DNA of 64,000 nt from Talpa occidentalis. Lineage: Eukaryota > Chordata > Mammalia > Eulipotyphla > Talpidae. The notes under the pieces were generated by a model. That model saw nothing but the letters and a program-made list of their open reading frames with translations. It was not told the DNA's origin and ran no database searches. The stretch covers positions 110,146,734 to 110,210,733 of the forward strand of contig NW_023605305.1 of the NCBI RefSeq assembly GCF_014898055.3. Reading direction: 5' to 3'. Positions 1 to 11,450 of the stretch are shown here, one piece after another (the stretch's first letter is position 1; the number at the start of each line of letters is the position of its first letter). The translations under genes and the position numbers were made by a program.

Positions 1-59
1 ACGGAGAAGTTTTTGAATGGTGGTGTTGGTGAGCAGACTCTTAGTGCCCCCCACCTCCT

Positions 60-560
60 GGTAGTCCTCCCCATGCAGTGTGAAGATGTAACCTTTCCCA
101 AAGAGATGTCTGGCTTTTGCCTCCAACCCTGGGAGGCTATCTCTAAGCCCTTGGAATGTTCTACCTGATAACAGCCACTTGTTTACCTGGGGGCCTTGGG
201 CCATGCCAGGCAATCTATGCAAACAATGTGATTTATGGTGAGGGCTTTGCATTGACTATGCAATGTCAACTAAAGCTCCAGAGGGGCTGGAGACTAAGAT
301 GAGCCATGCGGGCAGTCAACCATGTCTACATGACCAATCCCCAATAAAATTCTGGATTCCAGGTTTGCATGAGTGTGCACGGCTGGTGCTGCTCCAAGTG
401 TATTGTGTTTTGTTACTATTACTGTGAGAACCAAGCACTATCATTACAACCCTACTGGGAGAAAATCAACTGGATGCTCTACACTTAGACTCTCCAGGAC
501 TCTACCTATGTGCCTCTTTTCTTGGGTGATTTTAATTGTATCCTTTAAATATAGTCAACT
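60..560 (+). mobile_element. Ancient LTR fragment (ERVL/MaLR-like)
   Basis: AT-balanced, CpG-poor sequence with the R/U5-like CCCCAATAAAATTCTGGA (343-360) followed by a pyrimidine-rich end. Assigned by general resemblance only. Confidence 0.35.
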
Positions 561-821
561 GTAACCATCACTATAACAGCTCTCAGTGGGCTTTGTGAAT
601 CATTTTAGCAAATTATCAAACCTATAGTGGTCTTGGGGTCCCTCAAATTTGCAGTTGGTGTTGGAAATAAGGATCATCTTGGGGCTCCAAAATTTGCAAA
701 GTCTTTTGCGCAATCCTCTCCTTGAGAGTAGGCTGGAACTTATTGACTCATTTCTAACAAAGCAAATATGACTTAAGTAGTGGGATATCACTGCTGCGAT
801 TCATTTATAAATAGACTGAAG

Positions 822-960
822 GGGGTGGGGCCGGGAGGGGAGGGATTGGGGTCAGAATGGGTCATGTGCAGTTGTATGGGGGGGGAATATAAATAAAATT
901 TATTATTTAAAAAAAAATAAAATAAAATAGAGGCATGTTTTATTTAAAAAAATATATATA
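822..960 (+). mobile_element. 5'-truncated LINE-1 3' end with extra tail
   Basis: Only the G-rich 3' UTR end (GGGAGGGGAGGGATTGGGG ... AATAAAATTTATTATT) is present, flanked by 16-bp duplications TATAAATAGACTGAAG (806-821, 961-976). After the first A-tail it carries TAGAGGCATGTTTTATTT and a second A-run. Confidence 0.85.
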
Positions 961-999
961 TATAAATAGACTGAAGCCTCCATTTGGGTGTTTCTTGCA

Positions 1000-1290
1000 T
1001 TGATTACTCAAGATGATAGCTGTCGTGGACTGAGCCAGCCCTGTGGAGAGGCTCCGGTGGCAGGTACCAGCAACTACGCAATGCAGTGGATCCTCTGTTG
1101 AATCTTCAGATGAGGCTGCAGCTCTGATGGATAGTTTGACAACAAACTCATGAGGGGCCTTTAGCCAGAGACACCCAGGTAAGCCCCACCCTGATCCTTG
1201 ATCCATAGAAACTGAGCTATTAAATGTTTTGTGTTTTAAGTCACAGAGTTTTGGAGTACTTCTTATGCACCGTCCCAGAACATAAGGTGA
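1000..1290 (+). repeat. Possible ancient LTR fragment
   Basis: Contains TGTTTTAAGTCACAGAGTTTTGG near 1230-1250, resembling a motif common in old mammalian MaLR/ERV LTRs. Weak identification. Confidence 0.3.
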
Positions 1291-1869
1291 TCAGAGGACT
1301 CTCTGCAGAGTATTCACAAATGTTTTCATCTGATTTTGGTGGAGTTTGGGGGTAGAAGGGGCAGGGACCATTATAATTCTTTGTAAAAGAACTCTCAAAT
1401 TTCCAGAAAGCATGTCTTACTGGCTGAGTTCAGGGGCCAATAGAGCTGGAGAGGAGAAGGGATCAAAATTTCACTTATTCCCTCCACTTTTAGCCCCAGG
1501 CAAAGCCGTGAGCTATGATGGTCTAGTATTCTAGAACAACTTCATGTCATTTATCTGGAGTGATTGTTGCCTGGCAATGCCCAGGTGGAGAAGGGTTCTG
1601 ATGGGTCTAGCCACTCTATATAAATTTTTAAAACATTACTTATTTTCAGCCTATGTCCTTATTCTCACTTTTTAAAGTAACTAGTACCATTCACAAAAAT
1701 TAACTCCAGAAGGGTTATGGACCTACTATGAAAGATAAAAACTCTAGAGCTTTTCAGAGACAATATAGAAGAATATTTCATGACCTCACGACAAAAAAGT
1801 TCTTAATCTAGTTATAAAAAGCATCAATTATAAAGGGGGGAAAATATAAATTTGTCTGCATTAAAATAT
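1291..1869. other. Spacer, no recognised feature
   Basis: I see no splice-supported exon or clear repeat here. It includes AT-rich stretches near 1620-1870. Confidence 0.4.
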
Positions 1870-1880
1870 ATGAAATTTTG

Positions 1881-2155
1881 TGCCTCCCTGGTGGCGCAGT
1901 GGGTTGAGCACTGCACTGTGAAGCTCTGTCCATAGCCTCTGTGGCGCCAGTTTGTTTCCAGGCCAGGGAGATTCCCACATGGCGCAGCAGACCTCTCCTG
2001 TCTCACCCGCTGCTCCCCTCAGCAGTGTATTTCAGTCAGTCTGCCTGTTCTGCTCCCCGCTCTGTCTCTGGTGAATCCTCTTACCCTCCGCAGCTCTGGC
2101 CTGTACCTGTTTTTGTATGCATAAAATAAATAAATCTTTAAAAATAAATAAATAA
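1881..2155 (+). repeat. tRNA-derived SINE, type 1
   Basis: Full length from TGCCTCCCTGGTGGCGCAG to an (AAAT)n tail. Target-site duplication ATGAAATTTTG at 1870-1880 and 2156-2166. Confidence 0.9.
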
Positions 2156-2166
2156 ATGAAATTTTG

Positions 2167-2840
2167 TTTACCCCAAACACCGTGAGACGAAGCACAGTTA
2201 CAATACATGTAACAAAAGGTTCATAACCTAACTATATAAAGATATCTGAAAAATCAATAAGAATAAAAATGCAACTCACTGGAAAAAATGGACAAAAGCC
2301 CCTAAGAGGCCATTCACAAGTGATGATACTTAATAAGCATACAAGAACTGCTTAATATTGCTGGTATTTAGTGAGAAGCAAGTGAAAACCCAAATGAAGT
2401 ACTGGAGAACATCACCCACTGGATACAGTGCAAACATCCATCAGCAGAAGCATGGGTAAGCAAATTGTCACTTTTAGAGAATAGGATGGTCTCCCTCGAA
2501 GAACTAAATGAACAAACTAAAGAAGATAGGAAACATAATGGATAAATATGAAACACATTTTTAAATAAGGAAAGCAAGATATATACATATCTAGAATATA
2601 ACATACAATAGAATTCTATAAAAAGCATGGTTCCATTTATATAAAGTCCAAAAAAATTAGGCAAAACTAGGTATATAAATATAGATTTAAAACTACATAT
2701 ACATATATATGAAAGCTTCTAATTATGACAAAATCAGGATGATCTATCCTAATCTTAGGGGAAAGATTGTGATCAGAAAGGAAGGATAGCAATGTTACAT
2801 TTCCTGATTTGGATAGTGCTTAAGAAGCATGTGGTTTTTA
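2167..2840. other. Spacer, AT-rich, probably old LINE-1
   Basis: Phrases such as AAAAATGCAACTCACTGG and GTACTGGAGAACATCACCC resemble decayed L1 ORF2/3' sequence, but no boundary can be set. Confidence 0.3.
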
Positions 2841-3112
2841 GGGCCTCCTTGGTGGTGCAAGAGGTTAAGATGCAACCTATGAAGCAATCCGCATCCACTG
2901 CAGCACAAGTTCGATCCCCTGCCAGGGAGCTACCCACATGACAAAGCAGACCTCTCCTGACTCACCTGCTGCTCCCCTCAGCAGTGTATTTCAGTCAATC
3001 TGCCTGTTTTGTTCCCCACTCTGTCTCTGGTTAGTCCTCTCACCCCCCTCACCTCTGGCCTGTACCTGTACCCCGGTTCTTGTATGCATAAATAATTCTT
3101 AAAAAAAAAAAA
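2841..3112 (+). repeat. tRNA-derived SINE, type 2
   Basis: Head GGGCCTCCTTGGTGGTGCAAG, B box AGTTCGATCCC, A-tail; duplication GCATGTGGT on both sides. Confidence 0.9.
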
Positions 3113-3450
3113 GCAGCATGTGGTATATAATGATGAATATGTAATTTTATGTGATATTCTGAATGTATGTTCTATTTAGTAATTAAGGTTTTTGGGGGGA
3201 GTCTTCTCTGTATTTTGTTGTTATTGCTACTATAGTTCCATTATTTAAAATGTGTTATTTTTCATCTTTTACAATTACACCTTCATGTAATATCTTTTCC
3301 CTCTCTTTCTGCAATATGTATTAATTCTCCACCATGTGCATTATATCCTCTTTCTCCTGTCTTACCAGCTTCTCTTCCTCCTTCCAATTTCATTCAGTAA
3401 CATTATCAGACTCAGGACTTACTTTTTGGTCATTAAATTGCTTATCCTTT

Positions 3451-3929
3451 TGTTAGGGGAAAGGATGTCCTGAGATAATCTCATACAGGCTTTGTGGACT
3501 CCACCCCCACTCCAGACTAAAGCCATCAGGACATTGGGAAAGACAAATCCCATCACCACCAAGGGAGGGTGGCTGGGACCTGAGGGTGGAGTTGGGCAGC
3601 CAGGTTGGATACAAAAACCAAACATGTGGGCCTTGCTCTCTCTCTGGCTCGCGAGATCGCTCGCTCCTGGCTTCACCGCTCCTGGCTGGCGGCCAGCTCT
3701 CAGAGCGCCATTTTGGGATTCCTGATCGGCGGATCGGGTAGAACTCATTTAAAACTTTGTCTCCCACTTTTCTCCCTGAGCTGTACATTTCCTCATTTCC
3801 CTTTCCCTTGTGAATAAACCTTTTATTAACCTTTCACGTGTGCCTGCAGTAGAGCATTGATAAGTCCTTTTAAGCGCGGGTGAGGACCCACAGTCAGGCA
3901 CCCGTTTGTATCGGGGTTGCTCTATAACA
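3451..3929 (+). mobile_element. LTR of a class I-like endogenous retrovirus, apparently solo (TGTTAGG...ATAACA)
   Basis: Begins TGTTAGGGG and ends CTATAACA, with imperfect 4-bp flanks (CTTT/GTTT). It carries an AATAAA signal near 3814 and a U5-like GC-rich end. No internal viral sequence adjoins it. Confidence 0.75.
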
Positions 3930-4121
3930 GTTTTTCTACTTGCTTTGTCATCTTTAAATGGTCCCATTTGATTCTGAGCTATTACAGGTGAGAATTTCAA
4001 AACTTCTTTCGCTTCCCAGTGTTCTGTCCCTTCTCCCATTTTGGTAATTGTTCTCTTCTTACATTGTCAGAGCATGTAACATTCTGTCACCATCTTTCTC
4101 ACCTTTATTTTTATCCCTACC

Positions 4122-4377
4122 TTTTTTTTTTTAAAGATTTATTTATGCATACAAGAATTGGGGTATAGGCCAGAGGCTGCGGGTGGTGGTGAGAGGATTC
4201 ACCAGAGAGAATGGGGAGCAGAACAGGCAGATCTACTGAAATACACTGCTGAGGGGAGTAGCGGGCGAGACAGGAGTCTGCTGTGCCCTATGTGGGTCAA
4301 CTCCCTGGGGGGGGATCGAACACAGGATGTAGCAGTGACAGCACTGAGACTTAACCCATAGGCCACCAGGGAGGCCC
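4122..4377 (-). repeat. tRNA-derived SINE, type 3, reverse
   Basis: T-rich tail at left and the head complement CCACCAGGGAGGCCC at right. Confidence 0.88.
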
Positions 4378-4479
4378 AGATCATGAGATTTTCACTGTGA
4401 CTTGAGAACAAGGTTCAGGTAATGAGTTGGTAGATGAGACTTAAAAGATAACTTGTGCTAGATTTAGAAATAATAGCAT

Positions 4480-4640
4480 AAATTGAAAAGCAGATATTGT
4501 CTATACACTTTACATGTATTCATTCATGTATTTCTTACAACCTTATCAGATAGGTATGATTAGTGTGTTTTTTTTTCACATGTAAAAAAAAACACAAAGA
4601 ATAAATACACTTGCCTGAAGTCACTGTAAGTGAAAATCAA
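4480..4640 (-). repeat. MIR fragment, reverse
   Basis: TACACTTTACATGTATTCATTCATGTA... then AACCTTATCAGATAGGTATGAT and CTTGCCTGAAGTCACTG follow the MIR core in reverse. Confidence 0.6.
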
Positions 4641-4689
4641 AACTTACTCTTCAACACTTACTGTCTGCTTCTCTCTAAAAAGCTTTGTA

Positions 4690-5006
4690 GGGCCTCCCCG
4701 GTGGCGCAGCGGTTGAGCGCTGGGTTGCGAAGCTGCCCGCGGCCTCTGCGGCGCCGGTTCGATCCCCGGCTGCTCCCCAGCCACCAGAGGAGGGGTCCTA
4801 CATGGCGCGCAGACCTCTCCTGCCACCCGCTGCTCCCCTCAGCAGTGTACTTCAGCCCTTCTGCCTGCTCTGCTCCCCGCTCTGGCTCTGGTGAATTCTC
4901 TCACCCTCCCGCGCTTCTGACTGTACCCAGGGCATGTATAAACAAAACAAACAAATATAATAAATAAATAAATAAAAACATGCCTCTATAAAAAAAAAAA
5001 TAAAAT
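4690..5006 (+). repeat. tRNA-derived SINE, type 1b
   Basis: GC-rich young-looking copy with suffix ACATGCCTCTAT before the A-tail; duplication AAAAAGCTTTGTA at both ends. Confidence 0.9.
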
Positions 5007-5048
5007 AAAAAGCTTTGTATACCATTGTAAGAAGTGTGTAGCTTTTCT

Positions 5049-5308
5049 CTTTTTTTTTAGATTTATTTATTTATTTATTTATACAAGCACTGGGTACAGT
5101 CAGAAGCATGGGAGGGTAAGAGAATTCACCAGAGCCAGACGGGATAGCAGAACAGGCAGATTGACTGTAGCGCACTGCTGAGGGAGCAGCAGGCAGCAGG
5201 AGAGGCGTGCGCGCCATGTGGGACCTCTGGGGATCGAACTGGAGTTATAGAGGCTGCGGGAAGCTTCACAACCCAGCGCTCAAAACCACTGCGCCACCGG
5301 GGAGGCCC
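5049..5308 (-). repeat. tRNA-derived SINE, type 1, reverse
   Basis: Full length, flanked by AGAAGTGT(GT)AGCTTTTC, a near-perfect duplication. Confidence 0.9.
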
Positions 5309-6490
5309 AGAAGTGTAGCTTTTCATTATAGATAGCAAAGAGCCAATGAAGATGTTTTAAAGGAGTGACCTTGTTAGGGGAATTTCACAAGGGTGGCAGG
5401 GAGGTGGGGGGAGTTTACTTTGGTAGGTCTTTGACAGTAAACTAGTAGGAAATAGAGGAGTTAGAAGAAGAACAGGGAAGAGGCTAGTCCTATTCTTCAG
5501 AGATGAGTAGGACTTGAGTTCATGACAAATGGCAGTGGCTACAGAGGTCAGAATAAATGTGACATTTCCAGAGAAAAATAAATAGGATTTGATGGTCAGT
5601 TGGATGTGAGGATTCAACTGATGTCAAGGCCAACAAGTAGAATCTGAATGTCTTGTAGAACATGCAAGCGGAGCTAGCTTTCTGGTGAGGGCTGGGTGGA
5701 GAACACAGCTCCTGATACAGATCAGTGAGTCATCCAGGTTATTGGGGGTAACTGAAGCCTCCGGGCGATGGGTAGCCGAGGTCAAAGAAGGCAGCCAAGC
5801 ATAGGGAACACCAGCATGTAACCAGAAGGCAAAAGAGGAGTCTATATAAATACAGATAAAGACCAGTCAAACGGGTAGGAAGATAATGAGCAGAAAATGT
5901 AGAGAGCAATAAATACCATAAAGAGATACAAAGTAACGTGGGAATTCAGAGAAGAGGTTATAACTTAATCTTTCTTAATCTCTGCTAAATCATCTGTAAA
6001 ATTAGGTTTGGACCATGTGGCCCCTGAAGTTTCCCTTGTCTCTAAACCTCTGAATCCCTTGCATGTCTATTTTGGCTCCTCTAGCAAGGTAGATACAAGG
6101 GAAGATAACCAGGCACAGCCTGACTCTGGGGGAGCTTTTAATCTACTGGGAGCCTAGCCTACACACTGCGCACACACCCCACTGAGGAAGATACTCATAA
6201 TTAGGGATGAGTTTTGTGGCATAGCCTGTGGGCGGCAAATTGGAGAAGTGCAGAGTATGATAATGTATCTAGAAGTTAAATGGAGGGAGGGAGTGTGGAA
6301 GGGCGGGTTTAGATAAAGAAGAGGAAATGTGGGGGCAGAAACAAAGGTGTGTGTCCACTTATTTGGCTGAACCTGAGGCTCTCAGTTTGTGAAATCTTGG
6401 GAACTGAGGTTTCAGGTAAGTAGGGGAAGGCCAGATCACGGTGGTTCTTATAAATCAGAAAATGGGGCTTAGAAAATGGGGCTTAGAATG
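5309..6490. other. Spacer, no confident feature
   Basis: Unique-looking, purine-rich sequence. A MIR-like piece (CTCTGCTAAATCATCTGTAA) lies near 5979-6000. No exon with paired splice sites was seen. Confidence 0.4.
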
Positions 6491-6494
6491 GAAG

Positions 6495-7283
6495 TGTAAC
6501 AGAGTGGTCCCCAGGGAAAGAGGAGGTTCCAGGTTCCCTGTCCCACCCAAGGAAGGGTAGGGCTGAGCAGAAAGAAGCAAGAGAAAGTAGAGAGGACACA
6601 AGGAGAGTGAAGGAAGATGAACAGCAAGAAGGCGCCTGGAGGAGGCACATGGAGGAGAGAGACGTGTTGAGAAGCTGTGCTTGCTTCTCGGCCTTGGGCC
6701 CGTACCAGGGGCTTGGAGGACCTGGAAGGAATCGCTTGAAACTTGTAATGAGACCTGTGGGGAGGCTGACAATGGCGGCCTTCATCTTGACCGAAGTTTT
6801 GATTTTGCTCTTTTCTTTCCAGACTTGCCTGGCTCCTTCTGCTCCTTTCTTAAGGGTCCCCACCAGAAGTGCCTTGGACTTGTGGCAGGCTTTTGGGCCT
6901 CAGCTGCCCTGCTTTGGGCCAACCCTGTTTAGCTGGGCATTTACCCATGAGGGGATGGGTGTTTTGTTGAAAACAATTATATCTATTGTTTCCTCTCTTT
7001 TGTCTTTGTTGACACACTAATTGTATTTAAAGTTCCTATCCAGGGCCTCCCCTGGTGGCACAGCAGTTGAGCGCTGGGTTGCGAGGCTGCCCGCAGCCTC
7101 TGCAGCGCCAGTTCAATCCCCGGCCACCAGCGAGGGTCCCACACAAAAATAAATAAATAAAAAATAAAATAAAGTTCCTGTCCACTAAAGGTCTGATGCA
7201 CTAGAGTCTGTTTTGCCTTGATGAGGTGGATGGTAGAACCCATTTGGAGCGGGCAGGTTTGGGGGTCACCCTACACTGTAACA
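6495..7283 (+). mobile_element. LTR family A copy 1, apparently solo, with a short SINE nested
   Basis: Starts TGTAACAGAGTGGTCCCC and ends CACTGTAACA, flanked by a perfect 4-bp duplication GAAG (6491-6494, 7284-7287). Same family as 17044-18122. A short SINE with its own duplication sits at 7043-7170. No internal viral genes adjoin it. Confidence 0.88.
7043..7170 (+). repeat. Short (head-only) SINE
   Basis: The tRNA-like head up to GCGAGGGTCCCAC passes directly into an A-rich tail. Duplication AAAGTTCCTATCCA / AAAGTTCCTGTCCA (7029-7042, 7171-7184) shows this is the complete insertion. Confidence 0.9.
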
Positions 7284-7287
7284 GAAG

Positions 7288-7729
7288 CAGGAGGGTTGTG
7301 CTATATTTTAAGGAACAGGGTGCAGGCAGTTGACTTGCAAGATAAACTTAAAATTTTTGCTACTTTTACTACACAAAATGTTTATCGCCATTATACTTCT
7401 TTTCACGGCCAATTTCACTCTGATGCACATGCAGTGGGTGCTGCCTGGATCACCCCCGCCCCAGTTTAGAAAAAGCTCAAAAGTGTGATCTCTGTTCCAG
7501 AGATCCCTGCAGGGGTTGACTGAGACTTTGCTGCAGCTGCATCACAGTTCAGCTTCCCCAGCCAATTCTTCCTTCACTCCGCTGTGTTGATCCCAAGAAC
7601 ACTCCAGAGAAAACTTCCTGCATGCCCTCTAGGGTCAAACAAGAATGCTCCCAGATCACTGCTCTCCTTTGCACCATGAACAAAGCTCAGAAATGTGCTC
7701 TCCTTTGGTTTAAGAGCATCATGAACAAA
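7288..7729 (+). other. Spacer with possible ancient LTR remnant
   Basis: GTTGATCCCAAGAACACTCC and AACTTCCTGCATGC near 7588-7624 resemble the 3' part of an old LTR family. An imperfect local duplication of TGCTCTCCTTTG/CATGAACAAAGCT occurs at 7660-7732. Confidence 0.3.
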
Positions 7730-8003
7730 GCTGGTGGTCTAGGGGTTAAGTCTCAGCACTACCACCACTTTGGCAAGCTATCACCGGCCAATGCCTCCTG
7801 AGTTCAATCCCTGGCCAGGGAGCTACCCACATGGCGCAGCAGACCGCTCCTGTCTCTGCGCTGCTCCCCTCAGCAGTGTATTTCAGTTAGTCTGCCTGTT
7901 CTGTTCCCCACTCTGTCACTGGTGAATCCTCTCACCCCCCCCCCCACCTCTGGCCTACAACCCAGTTGTTCTATGCAAAAATAAATAAAATCTTAAAAAA
8001 AAG
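7730..8003 (+). repeat. tRNA-derived SINE, type 3, diverged
   Basis: CTGGTGGTCTAGGGGTTAAG head, body CAGCAGTGTATTTCAGTTAG, tail AATAAATAAAATCTT. Confidence 0.85.
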
Positions 8004-8009
8004 AAATGA

Positions 8010-9173
8010 GAAGCTTGGAATAAAAACAGGCAATAAAATAATGTTACTTTAAAGTTGATGGTAAAGTGGTTAGCACTGTTGGCATTGTTGCATCATAGTG
8101 CCTGCAAAATACGTTGCTCTAAGGGAGAAATGGGTGGGAAATGTTGCTTCATTTTTTTTGTCCTTATGAAGTCTTATTTTTCCAAATGTCCTTTCCTCAA
8201 CAAGATTAGTAGTGTAGTTTAGAAACAAATGGCATTTAGTACTCACTGAAATTATCAAGTTTTAAACCCCAATGGGCTTGTGCTGCAGTCTTCATCAAAC
8301 ATATAGATTCTGTAAAGGGAGACATACACTGAAAATGCTGGGTCTGCAACTGGCATCTTGCTAAAGAATAAATTATATCCTGTGCTATAATTATGTATTC
8401 AGCAATAATGAATACTAGGAGAAAATAGCAAAGTAGTAATTATACCAATTATAATTGATTAGTTGGTATTAACATAAAATGATGTGCTCATCTTATTATA
8501 TTCTCTTATGCTATAAGAAAGCTCTGATGTGTTAAGATATCTGATTCTTCCTTAAAATCTACTTTTATAAATGACTGAATTCAGTGAATTTGGAAGGAGA
8601 CTGGGAATTTATGTTATCACTCATGATGAAATTCTATTCAATATGCTACCATTTCATTGTTTTGTGCTACTGTGAATTCTAATTTTCTGTTTTATTTTTT
8701 CCACGCTATTGGAATGCATCTATGCATTTTAAAAAATAGAACAAAATACTCCAAAAGAACTGTAATAATTGGAATACATCAATATCCACTATTATTTACT
8801 TTACATTAAAAATTGAGACTAAAGGGCCAAGGTAATTGCTATTCTATATAAAGTAGAGCTCTGTGTCTTAGCAGGTTTCCACAGTGTGAATTTGACAGTT
8901 TAGTTGTCAGGCTGATAATTTTTTATTCTGGTTAGTTGGCTGCCTGTAGATTTTTAACATTGAAAGTGAAGGTTAAATTTATACTGGGAAAAAATAACCA
9001 AAGAGACTTCAATATGTAAAACATCAAAGTAAATGAACTATCTCCATTTTCACAACGCCAGGAAGGACAGTCAGGTATGAATTGCTGCTTGAGTGACAAA
9101 TTTAACTTTTTAATGACCTCGTGCCCTCTATGGTCAGACAAGAGTACTGCAGGAATGAAGCAGTTCCTCTTTT
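8010..9173. other. AT-rich spacer, nothing recognised
   Basis: No gene or clear repeat; long AT-rich unique-looking sequence. Confidence 0.4.
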
Positions 9174-9190
9174 AAAAGTTGGGGAGCATA

Positions 9191-9610
9191 GCACTGTTTA
9201 CAATAGCTAAGCTTTGGAAACAACCCCAATGCCCAAAAATAGATGACTGGATCAAGAAGATGTGGTCCATATACACCATGGACTATTACTCAGCATTCAA
9301 AAAAGATAAACACATGCCATTTGCAGCAACATGGATGGCGCTGGAAGGGATCATGCTCAGCGAAATAAGCCAGAAAGAAAAAGAAAAATACCGGATGGTC
9401 TCACTCATAGCAGGAATCTAGAAAACTTAAATAAGGGACCAGGAAAATGAATAACTATAAGAAAGTGAAAATCAAAATCAACAAACAACTGTGAACCAGA
9501 GACACTCTATGGGGGTAGGGGCAGGAGGGGAGGGATTGGGGTCCAAAGGGGGTTGCAATTGTATGGGGAATATAAAAATAAAATTTATTATTAAAAAAAT
9601 AATCAAAAAA
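9191..9610 (+). mobile_element. 5'-truncated LINE-1 (ORF2 C-terminus and 3' UTR)
   Basis: An open frame to 9421 encodes the C-terminal tail of L1 ORF2 (LWKQPQCPKIDDWIKKMW, YYSAFKK, ATWMALEGIMLSEISQ). The G-rich 3' UTR and A-tail follow. Duplication AAAAGTTGGGGAGCATA at 9174-9190 and 9611-9627. It is the same subfamily 3' end as at 822. Confidence 0.92.
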
Positions 9611-9642
9611 AAAAGTTGGGGAGCATAACAGAATGTAGCTCT

Positions 9643-9743
9643 GGGCCTCCCCTGGTGGCACAGCGGTTGAGCACTGGGTTGTGAGGCTGCCCACAGCCTC
9701 TGCAGCGCCAGTTTGATCCCTGGCCACTGGCGAGGGTCCCACC

Positions 9744-9775
<32 letters not shown>

Positions 9776-9778
9776 AAA
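9643..9778 (+). repeat. Short (head-only) SINE, second copy
   Basis: Same architecture and same breakpoint (GCGAGGGTCCCAC then A-run) as the copy at 7043. Confidence 0.88.
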
Positions 9779-10103
9779 CCTTAGGGAAAAATACAAGACA
9801 TAAAATAAGGCAAAAGATGTTTGTGGCTATGTAGATTTCCTGAAGGCCAGTTTTAGTGAGAGGTTTAAGATTTAATTATAATTATAAAAACAAAAACCTA
9901 ATGTAAATCATCATCAACAGATTTCAACTATGAAAGCTATTTTCTAAGCTGTACATCTTTCTTTTGAAAGGAACTGATTGTGTAGGACAGAGGAGGAAGG
10001 CAACACTGAAGATGAAATTGAGCTTTTTGTTGTTCTGAATTATGTAAGCTTAAACACCACACCCAAATTATTTCACAAAAAAATCTTAAAATCTAGAGAA
10101 AAA
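9779..10103. other. Spacer, nothing recognised
   Basis: AT-rich; no exon or repeat identified. Confidence 0.4.
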
Positions 10104-10368
10104 GGGCCTCCCTTGGTGGTGCAGGCGGTTGAGCGCCGTGCTGTGAAGCTGTTCGCAGCCTCTGCAGCGCCGGGTTCGATCCCGGTTGGCTGGCGAGAAT
10201 CCCACATGGCATGGCAGAGCTCTCCTGTCTGTCCCGCTGCTCCCCTCAGCAGTGTATTCATCAGTCTGCCTGTTCTGTTCCCCACTCTGTCTCTGGTGAA
10301 TCCTCTCACCCTCCCGCGAATCTGGCCTGTACCCTGGTTCTTGTATAAATAAATAAATTAATTTTAAA
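10104..10368 (+). repeat. tRNA-derived SINE, type 1
   Basis: Duplication AAATCTAGAGAAAA on both sides; tail ends ATTTTAAAAAA. Confidence 0.9.
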
Positions 10369-10849
10369 AAATCTAGAGAAAAAATTTATATTAGGGTATT
10401 AACATCTGTCCTTCACTTGTATTAAAGCGTTTCTTTTTCACTTACTCAAATATAATGGGGAATTTGGAGTACCTTCCATTTCATTTCTAGGTTCTGAAGA
10501 GTGAGATTGTATATTCACATGAACAAACATCAGTCATAACAAAATGTAGAATCCATTCTAAAGGCATTTCTATCTGTAGCAAATTATACAAAAATTGCTA
10601 TTACTAGTACACTTTCAATACTGTTCAGTTGGTTTAATATCTTGTAACAAATTTTTTTATGATGGTGCAAAATTAACTTTGAGAAAAAAGTTTAACTGAT
10701 AAGGACTAAAAACCTTGCAGTGGTTTTTATGATGCAGTAGAATCTCATTTTAATGAACATGAATTGCTATGTTGTATCCAAATCTCATTAAAATGGAAAT
10801 TTACTGATAAGACTATTCAATCTTTTTTTCCCCCAAAAGGGCAAGTTTA
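10369..10849. other. AT-rich spacer, nothing recognised
   Basis: No supported gene or repeat. Confidence 0.4.
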
Positions 10850-11159
10850 TTTTTTATTTTATTTTATTTATTTATTTATTTAATTTTTTAAGATTTGTTT
10901 TTATTTATTTATACATGCACTGGGTACAGTCAGAAGCGCGGGAGGGTGAGAGAATTCACCAGAGCCAGAGCGGGGAGCAGAGCAGGCAGAGGGACCGAAG
11001 TACACTGCTGAGGGGAGCAGCGGGCGGCAGGGGAGGTCTGCGCGCCATGTGGGACCCTCCTCCAGTGGCTGGGGAGCAGCCGGGGATCGAACCGGCGCTG
11101 CAGAGGCTGCAGGCAGCTTCGCAACCCTGCACTCAACCGCTGCGCCACTGGGGAGGCCC
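10850..11159 (-). repeat. tRNA-derived SINE, type 1, reverse
   Basis: Head complement CCACTGGGGAGGCCC ends at 11159, abutting the tail of the next reverse SINE. The pair forms a SINE-in-tail tandem. Confidence 0.88.
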
Positions 11160-11450
11160 TTATTTTTTATTTTAAATATTTATTTTTATTTATTTATGCA
11201 TCCAAGAACTAGAGGTAGCCAGAGGTGTGGGAGTCCAGGGAGGGGAGTGAGAGGATTCACCAGAGACAGAGTGGGGAGCAGAACAGCAGACTGACTGAAA
11301 TACACTGCTGAGGGGAGCAGCAGGTAAGTCAGGAGAGGTCTGCTGCGCCATGTGTGTCATCTCCCTGGCCAGGGATCGAACTCATGCCATAGTGGCTGGC
11401 AATAGCTTGAAAGCACCGAGACTTTAACTCCTTTGCCACCAGGGAGGCCC
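11160..11450 (-). repeat. tRNA-derived SINE, type 3, reverse
   Basis: Its right end abuts the 3' end (AATAAACCTGCCC in reverse) of the LTR-like repeat at 11451-11850. GGGCAAGTTTATT left of the SINE pair and GGGCAGGTTTATT right of it look like the target duplication. Confidence 0.87.

Noticed and set aside
4690..4780. tRNA-like sequences with A and B boxes
   Set aside because: These are SINE heads. They are followed by SINE bodies and A-tails and lack a credible cloverleaf acceptor stem, so no tRNA gene is called.
5018..5032. GTATACCATTGT flanking the 4690 SINE as source of the 44573 transduction
   Set aside because: Only about 12 bases match before the sequences diverge, and here the string is the target flank of that SINE. 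Chance is more likely.
9191..9421. Small protein-coding gene (80 codons)
   Set aside because: It is the C-terminal end of L1 ORF2 in a truncated insertion with target duplications.
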